From assembly GCA_032027085.1 (NCBI GenBank), contig JAVSMS010000001.1, positions 2,062,332 to 2,126,331 on the forward strand: DNA of 64,000 nucleotides, written 5' to 3'. Numbering within the stretch: position 1 is the first letter of the stretch; each line of letters starts with the position of its first letter. Shown piece by piece: positions 53,179 to 60,713 of this stretch. This DNA comes from Pseudorhodoplanes sp. Its GTDB lineage: Bacteria; Pseudomonadota; Alphaproteobacteria; Rhizobiales; Xanthobacteraceae. Both the position numbers and the translations under genes were made by a program. The notes beneath the pieces are model-generated. The model was given only the letters and a program-made list of their open reading frames with translations, was not told the origin of the DNA and made no database searches.

Positions 53179-53421
53179 ATGGCCAGATCAAAGGAACAGT
53201 CAGCTGAACTCCTGCGCGAGCAGTTAGGGCGGAAAACAAAGTGCGCAGAAGTCACTTCTTGGGCGGTCGGGCGGATTGAAGGATCCCAGGTCGTTGCTCT
53301 TCAACTTAACGACGGTACGCCATTTCTGCTGAAAGCGGCGGAGGCAAAAAAGATTGCCGCGGCACTCCGGAGCGAGGCTGACATCGTCTCCAAGCTCGAA
53401 GCTAACCCGAAAAAGCGGTGA
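53179..53421 (+). CDS. Small hypothetical protein, 80 aa
   Basis: A charged, soluble protein with a helical N terminus (KEQSAELLREQLGRKTK), a central beta-like VGRIEGSQVVALQLNDG stretch and a Lys-rich end. No family recognised. ATG 53179 is preferred; the frame extends to 53143 across the direct repeats. It lies in an A/T-richer part of the polysaccharide region, alone on the plus strand. The 310 bases before it (52869-53178) hold only the promoter side of the LuxR-type gene and the repeats; the 225 bases after it show nothing clear. Confidence 0.55.
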   Translation: MARSKEQSAELLREQLGRKTKCAEVTSWAVGRIEGSQVVALQLNDGTPFLLKAAEAKKIAAALRSEADIVSKLEANPKKR

Positions 53422-53646
53422 TTGAGAAACTGCTGACGAGTAGCTTAATGTTCTAAGCATCCACCTCGGTACCTCAGATCTTACAATTTGTTTCTTTTCA
53501 CGTGGATTGCCCCAAGCTGATCCGTTTAAGCAGCCATGCATCTGATCCGTTGTTCGGGCACAGCACTTTGTCTGAGAAGACGTATCCGGGCTTGCTTTTG
53601 TCGCCGTATCAGTGACCAGAAAATCCTGGGCTACCTCGATCGATTG

Positions 53647-54720
53647 TTATGTTCGCGTACCGCCAAGACTGTGTCGCGTGATAGCAAGTGCGAAACCAAT
53701 CGTGAGTCCAATCAGCAGTGCCAAGGCCAGCACCAACGTGGTTCGCGGATAACTTTTGGCAAGCGGTCGTGCGGCAAGCGTAATGACTCGTGCATCGGAG
53801 ACAGGATAGGACTGCCGCTGAACGGAAGCGGTATAAGCCTGAAGGAAACTCTCATATATCTTGCGATACGTCTCGGCCGTCGTCTCGAGCTCCTCAAGCG
53901 TGGGTTTCTTTGGGCCAACATCGATGTTCGTATTCGAATCTTGCAGACGATTAGGCTCAGTAATATCTTCTGGTCTCACGTCGACACTGTAATCGTGCTT
54001 TGCCCGAAACGCCTGAACTCTAAGTGTCGCGATATTCATCTGTGCCCGCAGTTCGGCAAGACGCACCTCTAGCCATCTACTGGCTTGTCGTGCCGATTCC
54101 GACTTCGATTCAATCTGATCACGTAGATACGCTTCCGCTGTCGCGTTGGCGATGAGGGCAGCTTTTTCTGGGCTCGCAGACGAAAATGCGATTTCGATGG
54201 CATACGATAGGCCCACTCGGCGAATGACTAAGCCGGCGCTGAATGCTGTGATGGCGCCGCGCGCCTTAACAAAAGTTGATTCCGCGTTGTTCTCTTCTGG
54301 TGCACGCCACGCCAATAGCTTGCCAATGTTCAATTTCGAAGCGTCCTGAAATTCGGGGTCGTCCTCAAGGCCAAGTTTTGCAATTACGGCCGCAGCAATT
54401 TTCTCTGATCGCAAAACAGCGATGTGACTTTCAACCTGGGCTGAATCCAGAGAGAAATTCACTTCTCCAGTTTGCTCACGAAGTATCGGTGTCTTGGGAT
54501 CAATGAGTATCTGAGATCGGGCGATGAAAATCGATGTCGCGAAGAATAAATACACGCACGCAATAGCCACCGAAAGAAGCAGTGGACCGGCTATTGTCCA
54601 GAAATATTGTCGAATGAACCGATTGATGTCGGAGAGGCTGATGAATTCTCCGGTCTCAACAGCTTTCGTAATTGGTATCCGGTGTAAGTGTGGTCGCCCT
54701 GTTGTTACGCGCTCTTGCAT
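53647..54720 (-). CDS. Polysaccharide chain-length determinant protein (Wzz/GumC type) without kinase
   Basis: A 357-residue membrane protein with two terminal helices: residues about 36-58 (IAGPLLLSVAIACVYLFF) and about 328-348 (TTLVLALALLIGLTIGFALA). Between them is a periplasmic domain that includes the RSQILIDPKTPIL block and a coiled coil. The cytoplasmic Walker-type tyrosine kinase found in ExoP or Wzc is absent, so it is a PCP without a fused kinase. It probably controls polymer length and export with the ExoF-like protein. It starts 9 bases after the stop of an unrecognised gene. Confidence 0.86.
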   Translation of the reverse strand: MQERVTTGRPHLHRIPITKAVETGEFISLSDINRFIRQYFWTIAGPLLLSVAIACVYLFFATSIFIARSQILIDPKTPILREQTGEVNFSLDSAQVESHIAVLRSEKIAAAVIAKLGLEDDPEFQDASKLNIGKLLAWRAPEENNAESTFVKARGAITAFSAGLVIRRVGLSYAIEIAFSSASPEKAALIANATAEAYLRDQIESKSESARQASRWLEVRLAELRAQMNIATLRVQAFRAKHDYSVDVRPEDITEPNRLQDSNTNIDVGPKKPTLEELETTAETYRKIYESFLQAYTASVQRQSYPVSDARVITLAARPLAKSYPRTTLVLALALLIGLTIGFALAITRHSLGGTRT

Positions 54721-54729
54721 GAGTCCCGC

Positions 54730-55752
54730 TCAGAAGTGCTGAAAATTGAGGTGCTTGACGATGCGGGCTGAAATTGTCTCATTGCAGAGATGGCGGGCAT
54801 CGACAGCATTTTGCGCCCGTTGTGCCGGCCTCACTGTTATCGGATTACCGCTGGCCATGACTCGGCGCGCAATCTTCAAAAGGCGCTCTGATCCAATTGT
54901 GAGATCGGCGTGGATGTTGAGAATAAGATCACACCGAGCGCTCTCGGAATTGCCGTTCACCGGCGCGCGTCCGAATTGCGCTACGAGATACTCGGCGATG
55001 AAAGTTGGCATCAGCGCAGGTCGACCACGCACTAAATATCCCAACCAGGCGGCGATCAGCAGCAATTCGTGGAAGATTACAAAATCCCGATAAACATATG
55101 CGCCGTTGAAGCTCGCATAGAGACTTGCAATGAGCGCCTCCGGCAAACTGAAGCGATCATTGGTTTGATCTGGGGTCCCAGTCTTGGTTAGCGAGTCGCG
55201 TAAGATCCGGTCCAGACATGCCAGAACGGTCAACTCAAAGATCCAGACATCGCGGTTAGCATCTATTTCCGGACCTCGCTTTTCTCTTACAGGTCCGACG
55301 AGAGAGCGCAAGACTGGCGAGTCGCCATACAGTTCCGGAAATGCTGCCTGTCCCTCAGCCCAGATCTGATGGAAGGGGAGGGCGGTTATGGTGCCGCTCT
55401 GGGCAATTATGTCACGTACCTGTTTTGATACATTTGTGCTGCCGCGCAGGGTCGATGACAGCATCTGTACCGCCCAATGCAGACGGGCGCCAAGGGCGCG
55501 GCGCAAGTACCGGCTTGGGCCGATCGCGCCGGCTCGCGTTCCTGTCCCAACCTCGGACGCGAGCGAGGGAATGAGAAATGCGAGTTCATCTTCCGATACG
55601 CTATCCCAGGTGCAGCGGTACCAAAGCGTGGATAGTGATTGCTCCGCTAGACCGTCACCCCAAATAGGCCTGGACGCCCGGCTGTTCCATCGGCGACTTG
55701 TTGCGGAAAGTCCGCGGTATGCGTGTCGGAATGCAGAGCCGACTCCAAGCAT
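54730..55752 (-). CDS. Unrecognised protein, about 340 aa, possibly missing its N terminus by frameshift
   Basis: No known family. The product is mostly soluble with hydrophobic segments at about 205-240 (FHELLLIAAWLGYLVRG). The coding-like reading continues upstream of ATG 55752 for 17 more codons without a start, then hits a stop at 55804-55806. A second frame reads on in a coding-like way from 55906 to about 55803 (see separate entry). The two join with a one-base shift, which suggests a broken gene or a sequence error. It lies directly upstream of the chain-length protein gene and is probably co-transcribed with it. Confidence 0.6.
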   Translation of the reverse strand: MLGVGSAFRHAYRGLSATSRRWNSRASRPIWGDGLAEQSLSTLWYRCTWDSVSEDELAFLIPSLASEVGTGTRAGAIGPSRYLRRALGARLHWAVQMLSSTLRGSTNVSKQVRDIIAQSGTITALPFHQIWAEGQAAFPELYGDSPVLRSLVGPVREKRGPEIDANRDVWIFELTVLACLDRILRDSLTKTGTPDQTNDRFSLPEALIASLYASFNGAYVYRDFVIFHELLLIAAWLGYLVRGRPALMPTFIAEYLVAQFGRAPVNGNSESARCDLILNIHADLTIGSERLLKIARRVMASGNPITVRPAQRAQNAVDARHLCNETISARIVKHLNFQHF

Positions 55753-55802
55753 GACACTGTCGCATCTCTCGATGGCAATCTCCGTGCAGGTTAGGCGGTT
55801 CG

Positions 55803-55906
55803 TTCAGATCGGTGAACGTCTTCAAAAGTAGTAAGCAACGAACGACTCCGGCCCAAGGGCTAAGCGAGTGCCATGGATCGTGATTGCGGGCTGAAGCATC
55901 AAGCAT
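55803..55906 (-). pseudogene. Possible N-terminal fragment of the 54730-55752 gene
   Basis: From ATG 55906 this frame gives MLDASARNHDPWHSLSP and then a hydrophobic AGVVRCLLLLKTF segment that looks protein-like. Near 55800 the sense moves to the frame used by 54730-55752 (NRLTCTEIAIERCDSVML). A single-base difference in that area would fuse them into a protein of about 390 residues. The evidence is the shape of the translations only. Confidence 0.4.
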
Positions 55907-56342
55907 GAGTCTGAGTAGTTGTCTCTGCTTCTGGACCTTCCTGCTCCGATTCGATGTTCCGACGGCATACCACGTTGTGCGTATGCCTCAGTCCTTTGCA
56001 GGAGCGCGCATTCACATGCAATTCTCCGAATTCGGAGGCTTTTCTGAAGTGCGGCTTACCGTAACATGCCACATTGCACAGAGGGGCTCACGCAGGGAGA
56101 CATGCGTATTGAATGGGATTCCTTGGAGAAGACGGAACAACCAGCGTTGCGACGTGTCGCATCGACATGGATTGATGAACAGGAAGGTGTAGCCGGATAT
56201 CCCCGGCGTGCAACTCTCCATGGTGACATGCATTGAGCGCGAAGGTTCAGGTTCGTTGCCGAACGGCGCCGGATCGTTTCTGCATAAGACGCGCGACCAA
56301 CTTAAGACACGCCCCCGACGTCAGGCCGGCGGCAGCCATTCG
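55907..56342. other. Gene-poor interval with a 14-bp palindrome
   Basis: About 435 bases between the unrecognised minus-strand gene and the SDR gene. I find no convincing gene. It should contain divergent promoters. A perfect palindrome, CTCCGAATTCGGAG, lies at 56024-56037. The plus-strand frame from 56208 into the SDR gene looks non-conserved before 56343. Confidence 0.4.
56024..56037. promoter_or_regulatory. Perfect 14-bp palindrome CTCCGAATTCGGAG
   Basis: A fully symmetric site in the divergent gap between the minus-strand gene ending its N terminus near 55906 and the plus-strand SDR gene. It could be an operator for a dimeric regulator. No function can be assigned from sequence alone. 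Confidence 0.35.
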
Positions 56343-57350
56343 ATGCTGTGTTCTGCCGGATTGCGCGAAAACTTATTGAAACGGAAACGTGTCTTGGTCA
56401 CCGGCGGAGCCGGCTTTGTGGGGTCACATATTGTCGATCTGCTTGTCCAGATCGGATGCGACGAGATTATTATTATCGACAATATGACGACCGGGCGGCC
56501 CGAAAACCTGATCGGATCGCTTCAATCTGGCAAGGTGAAGCTTGTCGTTGGTGATATTCGAAACAGATTGCTGCTCAAGGAACTCATCGATGGCGTCGAT
56601 ACCGTTTTTCATCAAGCCGCCCTTGACACTCTTCATTGTATAGTCGAGCCGCGGCTTGCTCTGGAGGTCATGGTTGACGCTGTGTTTAACCTCCTTGAGC
56701 AGTGCGTTAGGGCGAGCGTTCGTAAGATCGTCACGGCCTCCTCCGCATCGGTTTATGGCATCGCCGATGTTTTTCCCACGACGGAGCACCACAATCCCTA
56801 TTCCAATCGAACGCTGTTCGGCGCAGCGAAATGCTTTGGCGAAGGTCTCATGCGTTCGTTCAACGAAATGTATGGAACGGATTACGTCGCCCTGCGCTAC
56901 TTTGACGTCTATGGGCCCCGGATGGGTAACAAAGAATTCCATGCGAAGGTCTTGTTCCGCTGGACTGAGCGGGTAGCCGCCGGTTTGCCGCCGATCGTCA
57001 TAGGCGCCGGCTCCCAGACGATGGACATGCTACATGTGAATGACGTTGCCAGGGCAAACATCCTCGCCGCAATTTCACCCGTGTCGGATATCGCGCTTAA
57101 TGTCGGCAGCGGCAAGGAAACATCGCTCCTGAATCTCGCCCGCATTCTGGCGCGGGTCATGGGCCGACCGGACCTGGAGCCTGTATTTTGGGAAGGACGT
57201 ACGAATTTAGTGGCTCGGCGCGTCGCCGACGTAGATGCTGCGCGCCGTACCATCGGCTTCGAATCCAGCGTTTCACTGACGGATGGGTTGGAGGGTTTTG
57301 TCGAGTGGTGGCGCGGACGCTCAGTCACTCCCCAAGATGCGCTTGGGTAA
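56343..57350 (+). CDS. NAD-dependent nucleotide-sugar epimerase/dehydratase
   Basis: About 335 residues. An extended SDR with VLVTGGAGFVGSHIVDLL for NAD binding at about residues 14-31, the TASSASVYG serine region, and the family block RYFDVYGPRMG. The usual catalytic YxxxK position reads FGAAK (TLFGAAKCFGEG): tyrosine appears replaced by phenylalanine, which is unusual and may alter chemistry. The C terminus is DGLEGFVEWW. The start is uncertain (ATG 56343; the frame runs back to 56208). It ends the polysaccharide island on the right. Confidence 0.8.
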   Translation: MLCSAGLRENLLKRKRVLVTGGAGFVGSHIVDLLVQIGCDEIIIIDNMTTGRPENLIGSLQSGKVKLVVGDIRNRLLLKELIDGVDTVFHQAALDTLHCIVEPRLALEVMVDAVFNLLEQCVRASVRKIVTASSASVYGIADVFPTTEHHNPYSNRTLFGAAKCFGEGLMRSFNEMYGTDYVALRYFDVYGPRMGNKEFHAKVLFRWTERVAAGLPPIVIGAGSQTMDMLHVNDVARANILAAISPVSDIALNVGSGKETSLLNLARILARVMGRPDLEPVFWEGRTNLVARRVADVDAARRTIGFESSVSLTDGLEGFVEWWRGRSVTPQDALG

Positions 57351-57728
57351 CCGCGAGATTGGAGGACACGCATGTGGGGTCAAGTTAGATCGCCGCACGT
57401 GATCGGCACCCCCTTTAGCTCGAGCGTTTCCTTGTGGCCAAATCCCTTTTTGTTGTCGATCAGAACAATGCGTTCGGGATCTAGACGATAAATCTCTCGC
57501 CGGACAAGGATTGCGTCGAAGCCAGAACGGCAACCGATGCGGATTCCGTCGCGCTGGCGCCGCCACTCACTCCTGCGCGACAACCGAAAGCCGCGACCCC
57601 CGCATTGTCCCTCTGCAACCCAGAGGTCCTCCAGAAACTTCCTAGCCACCAAGGCCGCAAAGCAGCGTAGAATGCGGACAAGCCCCGCCAAGCGGGTCCA
57701 CAATCACCCCCGGGATTTGTTTGCTGCC
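57351..57728. other. Intergenic interval at the right edge of the polysaccharide island
   Basis: About 378 bases without a firm gene. A minus-strand frame at 57380-57703 (107 codons) contains a stretch, REIYRLDPERIVLIDNK, that looks protein-like in its C-terminal third, while the N-terminal part does not. It may be a remnant of a lost gene at the island border. The last 100 bases should hold the promoter of the hydrolase gene. No insertion-sequence ends were found. Confidence 0.35.
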
Positions 57729-58562
57729 ATGAGTGAAGAGATCTGGCGCGGGATGACCCGCGAGGAACTGGATGCCGCCTACAACAACACTGCCGCGGTC
57801 AAGCACAGCGCGGCCACCCTTGCCGACTGGACGCGCCGCAGCGCCGATTTGCGCGCCGCGCATCCGGAATTGCTGAACCTGTCCTACGGGCCGCGGCCGC
57901 GCAATAAGATCGACCTGTTCCGCTGCGGCAAGTCGGGCGCGCCGCTCTTTGTTTTTATCCATGGCGGATACTGGCAGCGCAATTCCAAGGAAATTTTCTC
58001 ATGCATGGCGGAAGGTCCGCTGGCGCACGGATTCGATGCCGCCATTATCGGCTACACATTGGCGCCCGAGGCCACGCTCACTGAGATCGTCGCCGAGACG
58101 CACGCCGCCATTCGCTGGCTGCGGAGCCAAGGTCCACGTCATGGCGTCGGCAATGCAGCGCTGGTGGTGTCAGGCTGGTCGGCGGGCGGGCACCTTGCCG
58201 CGATGGCGATGTCATTGGAAGAGGTCGATGCCGGCTTTCCGATCAGCGGCATCTTCGACATCGAGCCCTGCCGCCTCAATTACCTGAACGAGAAGCTGCG
58301 ACTGAGCGAAAAGGAGGTAGAGACGCTCAGCCCCATTTACCATCTGCCGAGAGAATCCAAGCCGATGATTATCGCATTCGGCGCATCGGAATTGCCCGAG
58401 CTGCAGCGCCAATCGCGGGACTATGCCAAGGCGCGCGGCGAGGCCGGGCTTCCGACGCGCCTCCTGGCGCTAGCGACGCACGACCACTTTTCCATTCTGG
58501 AAGAGCTTTACAAACCCGGCGGCAAGCTCACCGCCGCGCTATTCCGCCTGTTACATGCGTGA
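57729..58562 (+). CDS. Alpha/beta hydrolase, kynurenine formamidase-like
   Basis: A 277-residue hydrolase. The oxyanion-hole motif is FIHGGYWQ at about residues 77-84, the nucleophile elbow is GWSAGG, and the last catalytic histidine is likely in the ATHDHFSIL segment near the C terminus. The HGGYW version is typical of arylformamidase-like members that hydrolyse amides of aromatic amines. I chose ATG 57729; the frame continues back to 57537 without conservation. It converges on the dioxygenase genes with a 13-base gap, which fits a role in the same aromatic pathway. Confidence 0.8.
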   Translation: MSEEIWRGMTREELDAAYNNTAAVKHSAATLADWTRRSADLRAAHPELLNLSYGPRPRNKIDLFRCGKSGAPLFVFIHGGYWQRNSKEIFSCMAEGPLAHGFDAAIIGYTLAPEATLTEIVAETHAAIRWLRSQGPRHGVGNAALVVSGWSAGGHLAAMAMSLEEVDAGFPISGIFDIEPCRLNYLNEKLRLSEKEVETLSPIYHLPRESKPMIIAFGASELPELQRQSRDYAKARGEAGLPTRLLALATHDHFSILEELYKPGGKLTAALFRLLHA

Positions 58563-58575
58563 GGTGAGGTTGCTC

Positions 58576-59169
58576 CTAGATGACGATGCTGGGATTGCGG
58601 ATGCACTGATCGCATTCCAGCAGGTTCACCTGCCGCGCCTGGATCTCCCAGCGGCCATTCTGTTCGACATAGCGATAGCCCGCCCAGCCCGGGAGGGAGC
58701 GTGTCTCGAAGCCGCGGAACTCGCAGATCTGAAAACTGGCGCGCACCATGCGCACATTGGGCTTGTCAGTGCGAAACACTTCGACATTCGATACCATGCG
58801 CACCGTTCGTGATTTGGGTTTCTGTGACCAGGCAAAGCCGGTGCGCAAACGGTAGACGCGGTCTTCCATGCGGCGGCGATCGTCGAACGAGATCGCCACC
58901 TCGCGGCGCGGATCGCCGCCGGTGACGGTGGCAGGAGCCCAGTAGACGCACTCGGCTGCAAACAGCTTGAGCCATTCCTCCAGCTGATCCTTGTCGAGGA
59001 GGCGAGCCTCCTGCTCCAGCAAGCGGCGGAACATGTCGCGTTCGACGGGATCGATGACGGCCAAATCGTCGCGCTGCCAGTTGGTGAAAGCGGCGATGAT
59101 CTCGTCATAAAGGTCATCATTGACATAGTAAGACGTCTTCGACGGATCGTGCATCGCGGTTGCGGACAT
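58576..59169 (-). CDS. Aromatic ring-hydroxylating dioxygenase, beta (small) subunit
   Basis: A 197-residue protein of the SnoaL-like fold used by dioxygenase beta subunits. Typical blocks are EQEARLLDKDQLEEWLKLFAAEC, the YWAPAT segment, a DDRRRMEDRVYRL helix and the RMVSNVEV and QARQVNLLE strands. It has a structural role in the alpha3-beta3 oxygenase. I chose ATG 59169, which stands 8 bases after GGGAG; ATG 59175 overlaps the large-subunit stop but is too close to the ribosome site. It is the last gene of the minus-strand unit. Confidence 0.9.
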   Translation of the reverse strand: MSATAMHDPSKTSYYVNDDLYDEIIAAFTNWQRDDLAVIDPVERDMFRRLLEQEARLLDKDQLEEWLKLFAAECVYWAPATVTGGDPRREVAISFDDRRRMEDRVYRLRTGFAWSQKPKSRTVRMVSNVEVFRTDKPNVRMVRASFQICEFRGFETRSLPGWAGYRYVEQNGRWEIQARQVNLLECDQCIRNPSIVI

Positions 59170-59171
59170 GA

Positions 59172-60545
59172 TCATGGCTCCCGCTTGATCTGAATATTCG
59201 GCTCGGTCTGCATCAGCCGTTTCCATTCCTTGATATATTCGCGCATGAACATCTCGTCGGTCGCTGGGGCCGTGATCACGCCGTCGGCGTCGCCGCTGAT
59301 GCGGCCGGGAATGTCCATGCCGCGATGCATGTAGACCCATTCGTCCTCAAACGCGGCGAGCCCGCGCTGGATCTCCTCAAAATTGGCGAGATCGTCGACC
59401 TCGCCAAAGTTCGGAAAGCCTTCCTGCGTGCGCATGCGCAGCGCATTGATCAGCGGCAGCGCGTCGCCCCAGACGCCTTCGTCGTCGACGACCGCGGTGC
59501 CGTACCAGATCGTGTTGGTCTCGTAGTGATTGAGCGGCTCGATCACCTGGATGTGGTTGCCAAGGATGGAGAGATTCGGAAACACGTTGATGTTGACCGG
59601 CTCCGACGCCGCGAGGTCGAGGGCTTCGTCAGCGCGCGCGCTGAACCGGCGGCGCAATTCAGCTTCATAATGCTCCATGCCGGGATGCGGCCCCTCGATG
59701 GCCCACATCGCGCCCGGCTTGATCTCCATGTTCGGGCGCTTGTCCTTGAAGTGATGGCCGTGCCCGAAATATTTCATGTACATCGGCGCGCTGTCGGGCC
59801 GGCCTTTGTAGAACGACATGCCCTTGTCCGCCTCGTTCACCAGGCGATTCTCCATGTCGAGCAGCGAGCGGTGCGAGAACACGACGTGATAGCCGTCGCA
59901 GGAATTGTCGTAGGCGAGCTTCCAGTTGCCGCGATACATCAGGCGGTTGGCCTCGCAATAGGCGATCTTGCCGCCAGGATGGCGGTCCAGCCATTCGTCA
60001 ATCGGGCCTTTTACCGGACCGAGATAATCGTCGAGCGAGGGCGCATCCATGTTAAGGGTGCCGAAGATGAAGCCGCGATAGGACTCAACGCGCGGCACCT
60101 GCGCGACATTGAACTTTGAATCCTTGAAATCGCTGGCGTAGCCGTCCGGCCACGGCACGTTGCGCAGCTTGCCGGTATTGTTGAAGGTCCAGCCGTGATA
60201 GGGACAGCGGAAAATATGCGCGGAGCCCTTTTCGAGGCGGCATAGCGTCGTGCCGCGATGCGTGCAGCGATTATAAAGCGCGCGGATGACGCCGTCGGAA
60301 TCGCGCAGCACGATGATCGGCCGCAGACCGAGCTTTGTCGTGATGAAATCATCGTTCTTCGGGATCTGGCTTTCATGCGCGAGATACACCCAGACCGCAC
60401 CGAAGATATGCGTCATCTCCGCGGTGAAGATCGCCGGGTCGGTGTAGATCGACTGATGAACGCGATCGTCCTGGATCAGATAATCATAATCGTAACCAGG
60501 GCCGTTGAAGCCGGGCCGGTTGTGTCCCGCGGTTTTGTCCAGCAT
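59172..60545 (-). CDS. Aromatic ring-hydroxylating dioxygenase, alpha (Rieske) subunit
   Basis: A 457-residue large subunit. The Rieske [2Fe-2S] ligands are C94-x-H96 and C114-x2-H117 (CTHRG, CPYHGW). The mononuclear iron histidines are H220 and H225 in DNSCDGYHVVFSH, with a bridging Asp in the same block. It would dioxygenate an aromatic ring with electrons from a reductase not present in the window. I chose ATG 60545; the frame extends to 60626 through an intergenic repeat. The glutamine synthetase-like gene upstream suggests an aromatic amine substrate, as in aniline dioxygenase systems. Confidence 0.9.
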   Translation of the reverse strand: MLDKTAGHNRPGFNGPGYDYDYLIQDDRVHQSIYTDPAIFTAEMTHIFGAVWVYLAHESQIPKNDDFITTKLGLRPIIVLRDSDGVIRALYNRCTHRGTTLCRLEKGSAHIFRCPYHGWTFNNTGKLRNVPWPDGYASDFKDSKFNVAQVPRVESYRGFIFGTLNMDAPSLDDYLGPVKGPIDEWLDRHPGGKIAYCEANRLMYRGNWKLAYDNSCDGYHVVFSHRSLLDMENRLVNEADKGMSFYKGRPDSAPMYMKYFGHGHHFKDKRPNMEIKPGAMWAIEGPHPGMEHYEAELRRRFSARADEALDLAASEPVNINVFPNLSILGNHIQVIEPLNHYETNTIWYGTAVVDDEGVWGDALPLINALRMRTQEGFPNFGEVDDLANFEEIQRGLAAFEDEWVYMHRGMDIPGRISGDADGVITAPATDEMFMREYIKEWKRLMQTEPNIQIKREP

Positions 60546-60577
60546 GGCTCGTTCCTCTACTGTGAGTCTAAGTCGAT

Positions 60578-60691
60578 CCGTTATCCTCAGGTGCGAGCGC
60601 AGCGAGCCTGGAAGGATGACGGCCACTGATTGCGGCCAGCGGGCTCTTGCCTTCGAAGCCCGGCTTCGTCGGCGCGCCTCGGGGTGACGGG
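60578..60691. repeat. Intergenic palindromic (REP-like) element
   Basis: An imperfect inverted repeat between the glutamine synthetase-like and Rieske genes. CCGTTATCCTCAGG (60579-60592) pairs with the complement of CCTGGAAGGATGACGG (60607-60622) around TGCGAGCGCAGCGAG. A second hairpin follows around GAAGCC and GGCTTC (60655-60667), ending with CCTCGGGGTGACGGG. The wording closely resembles dispersed intergenic repeats that I recall from Bradyrhizobium and related genomes. No second copy was noticed in the window. Confidence 0.55.
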
Positions 60692-60713
60692 GAAAGTCAA
60701 AGCGCGGCCACCC

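Noticed and set aside
57380-57703. Minus-strand gene or insertion-sequence transposase remnant
   Set aside because: Only part of the translation looks protein-like, no transposase motif or terminal repeats are visible, and no start with a ribosome site was found.
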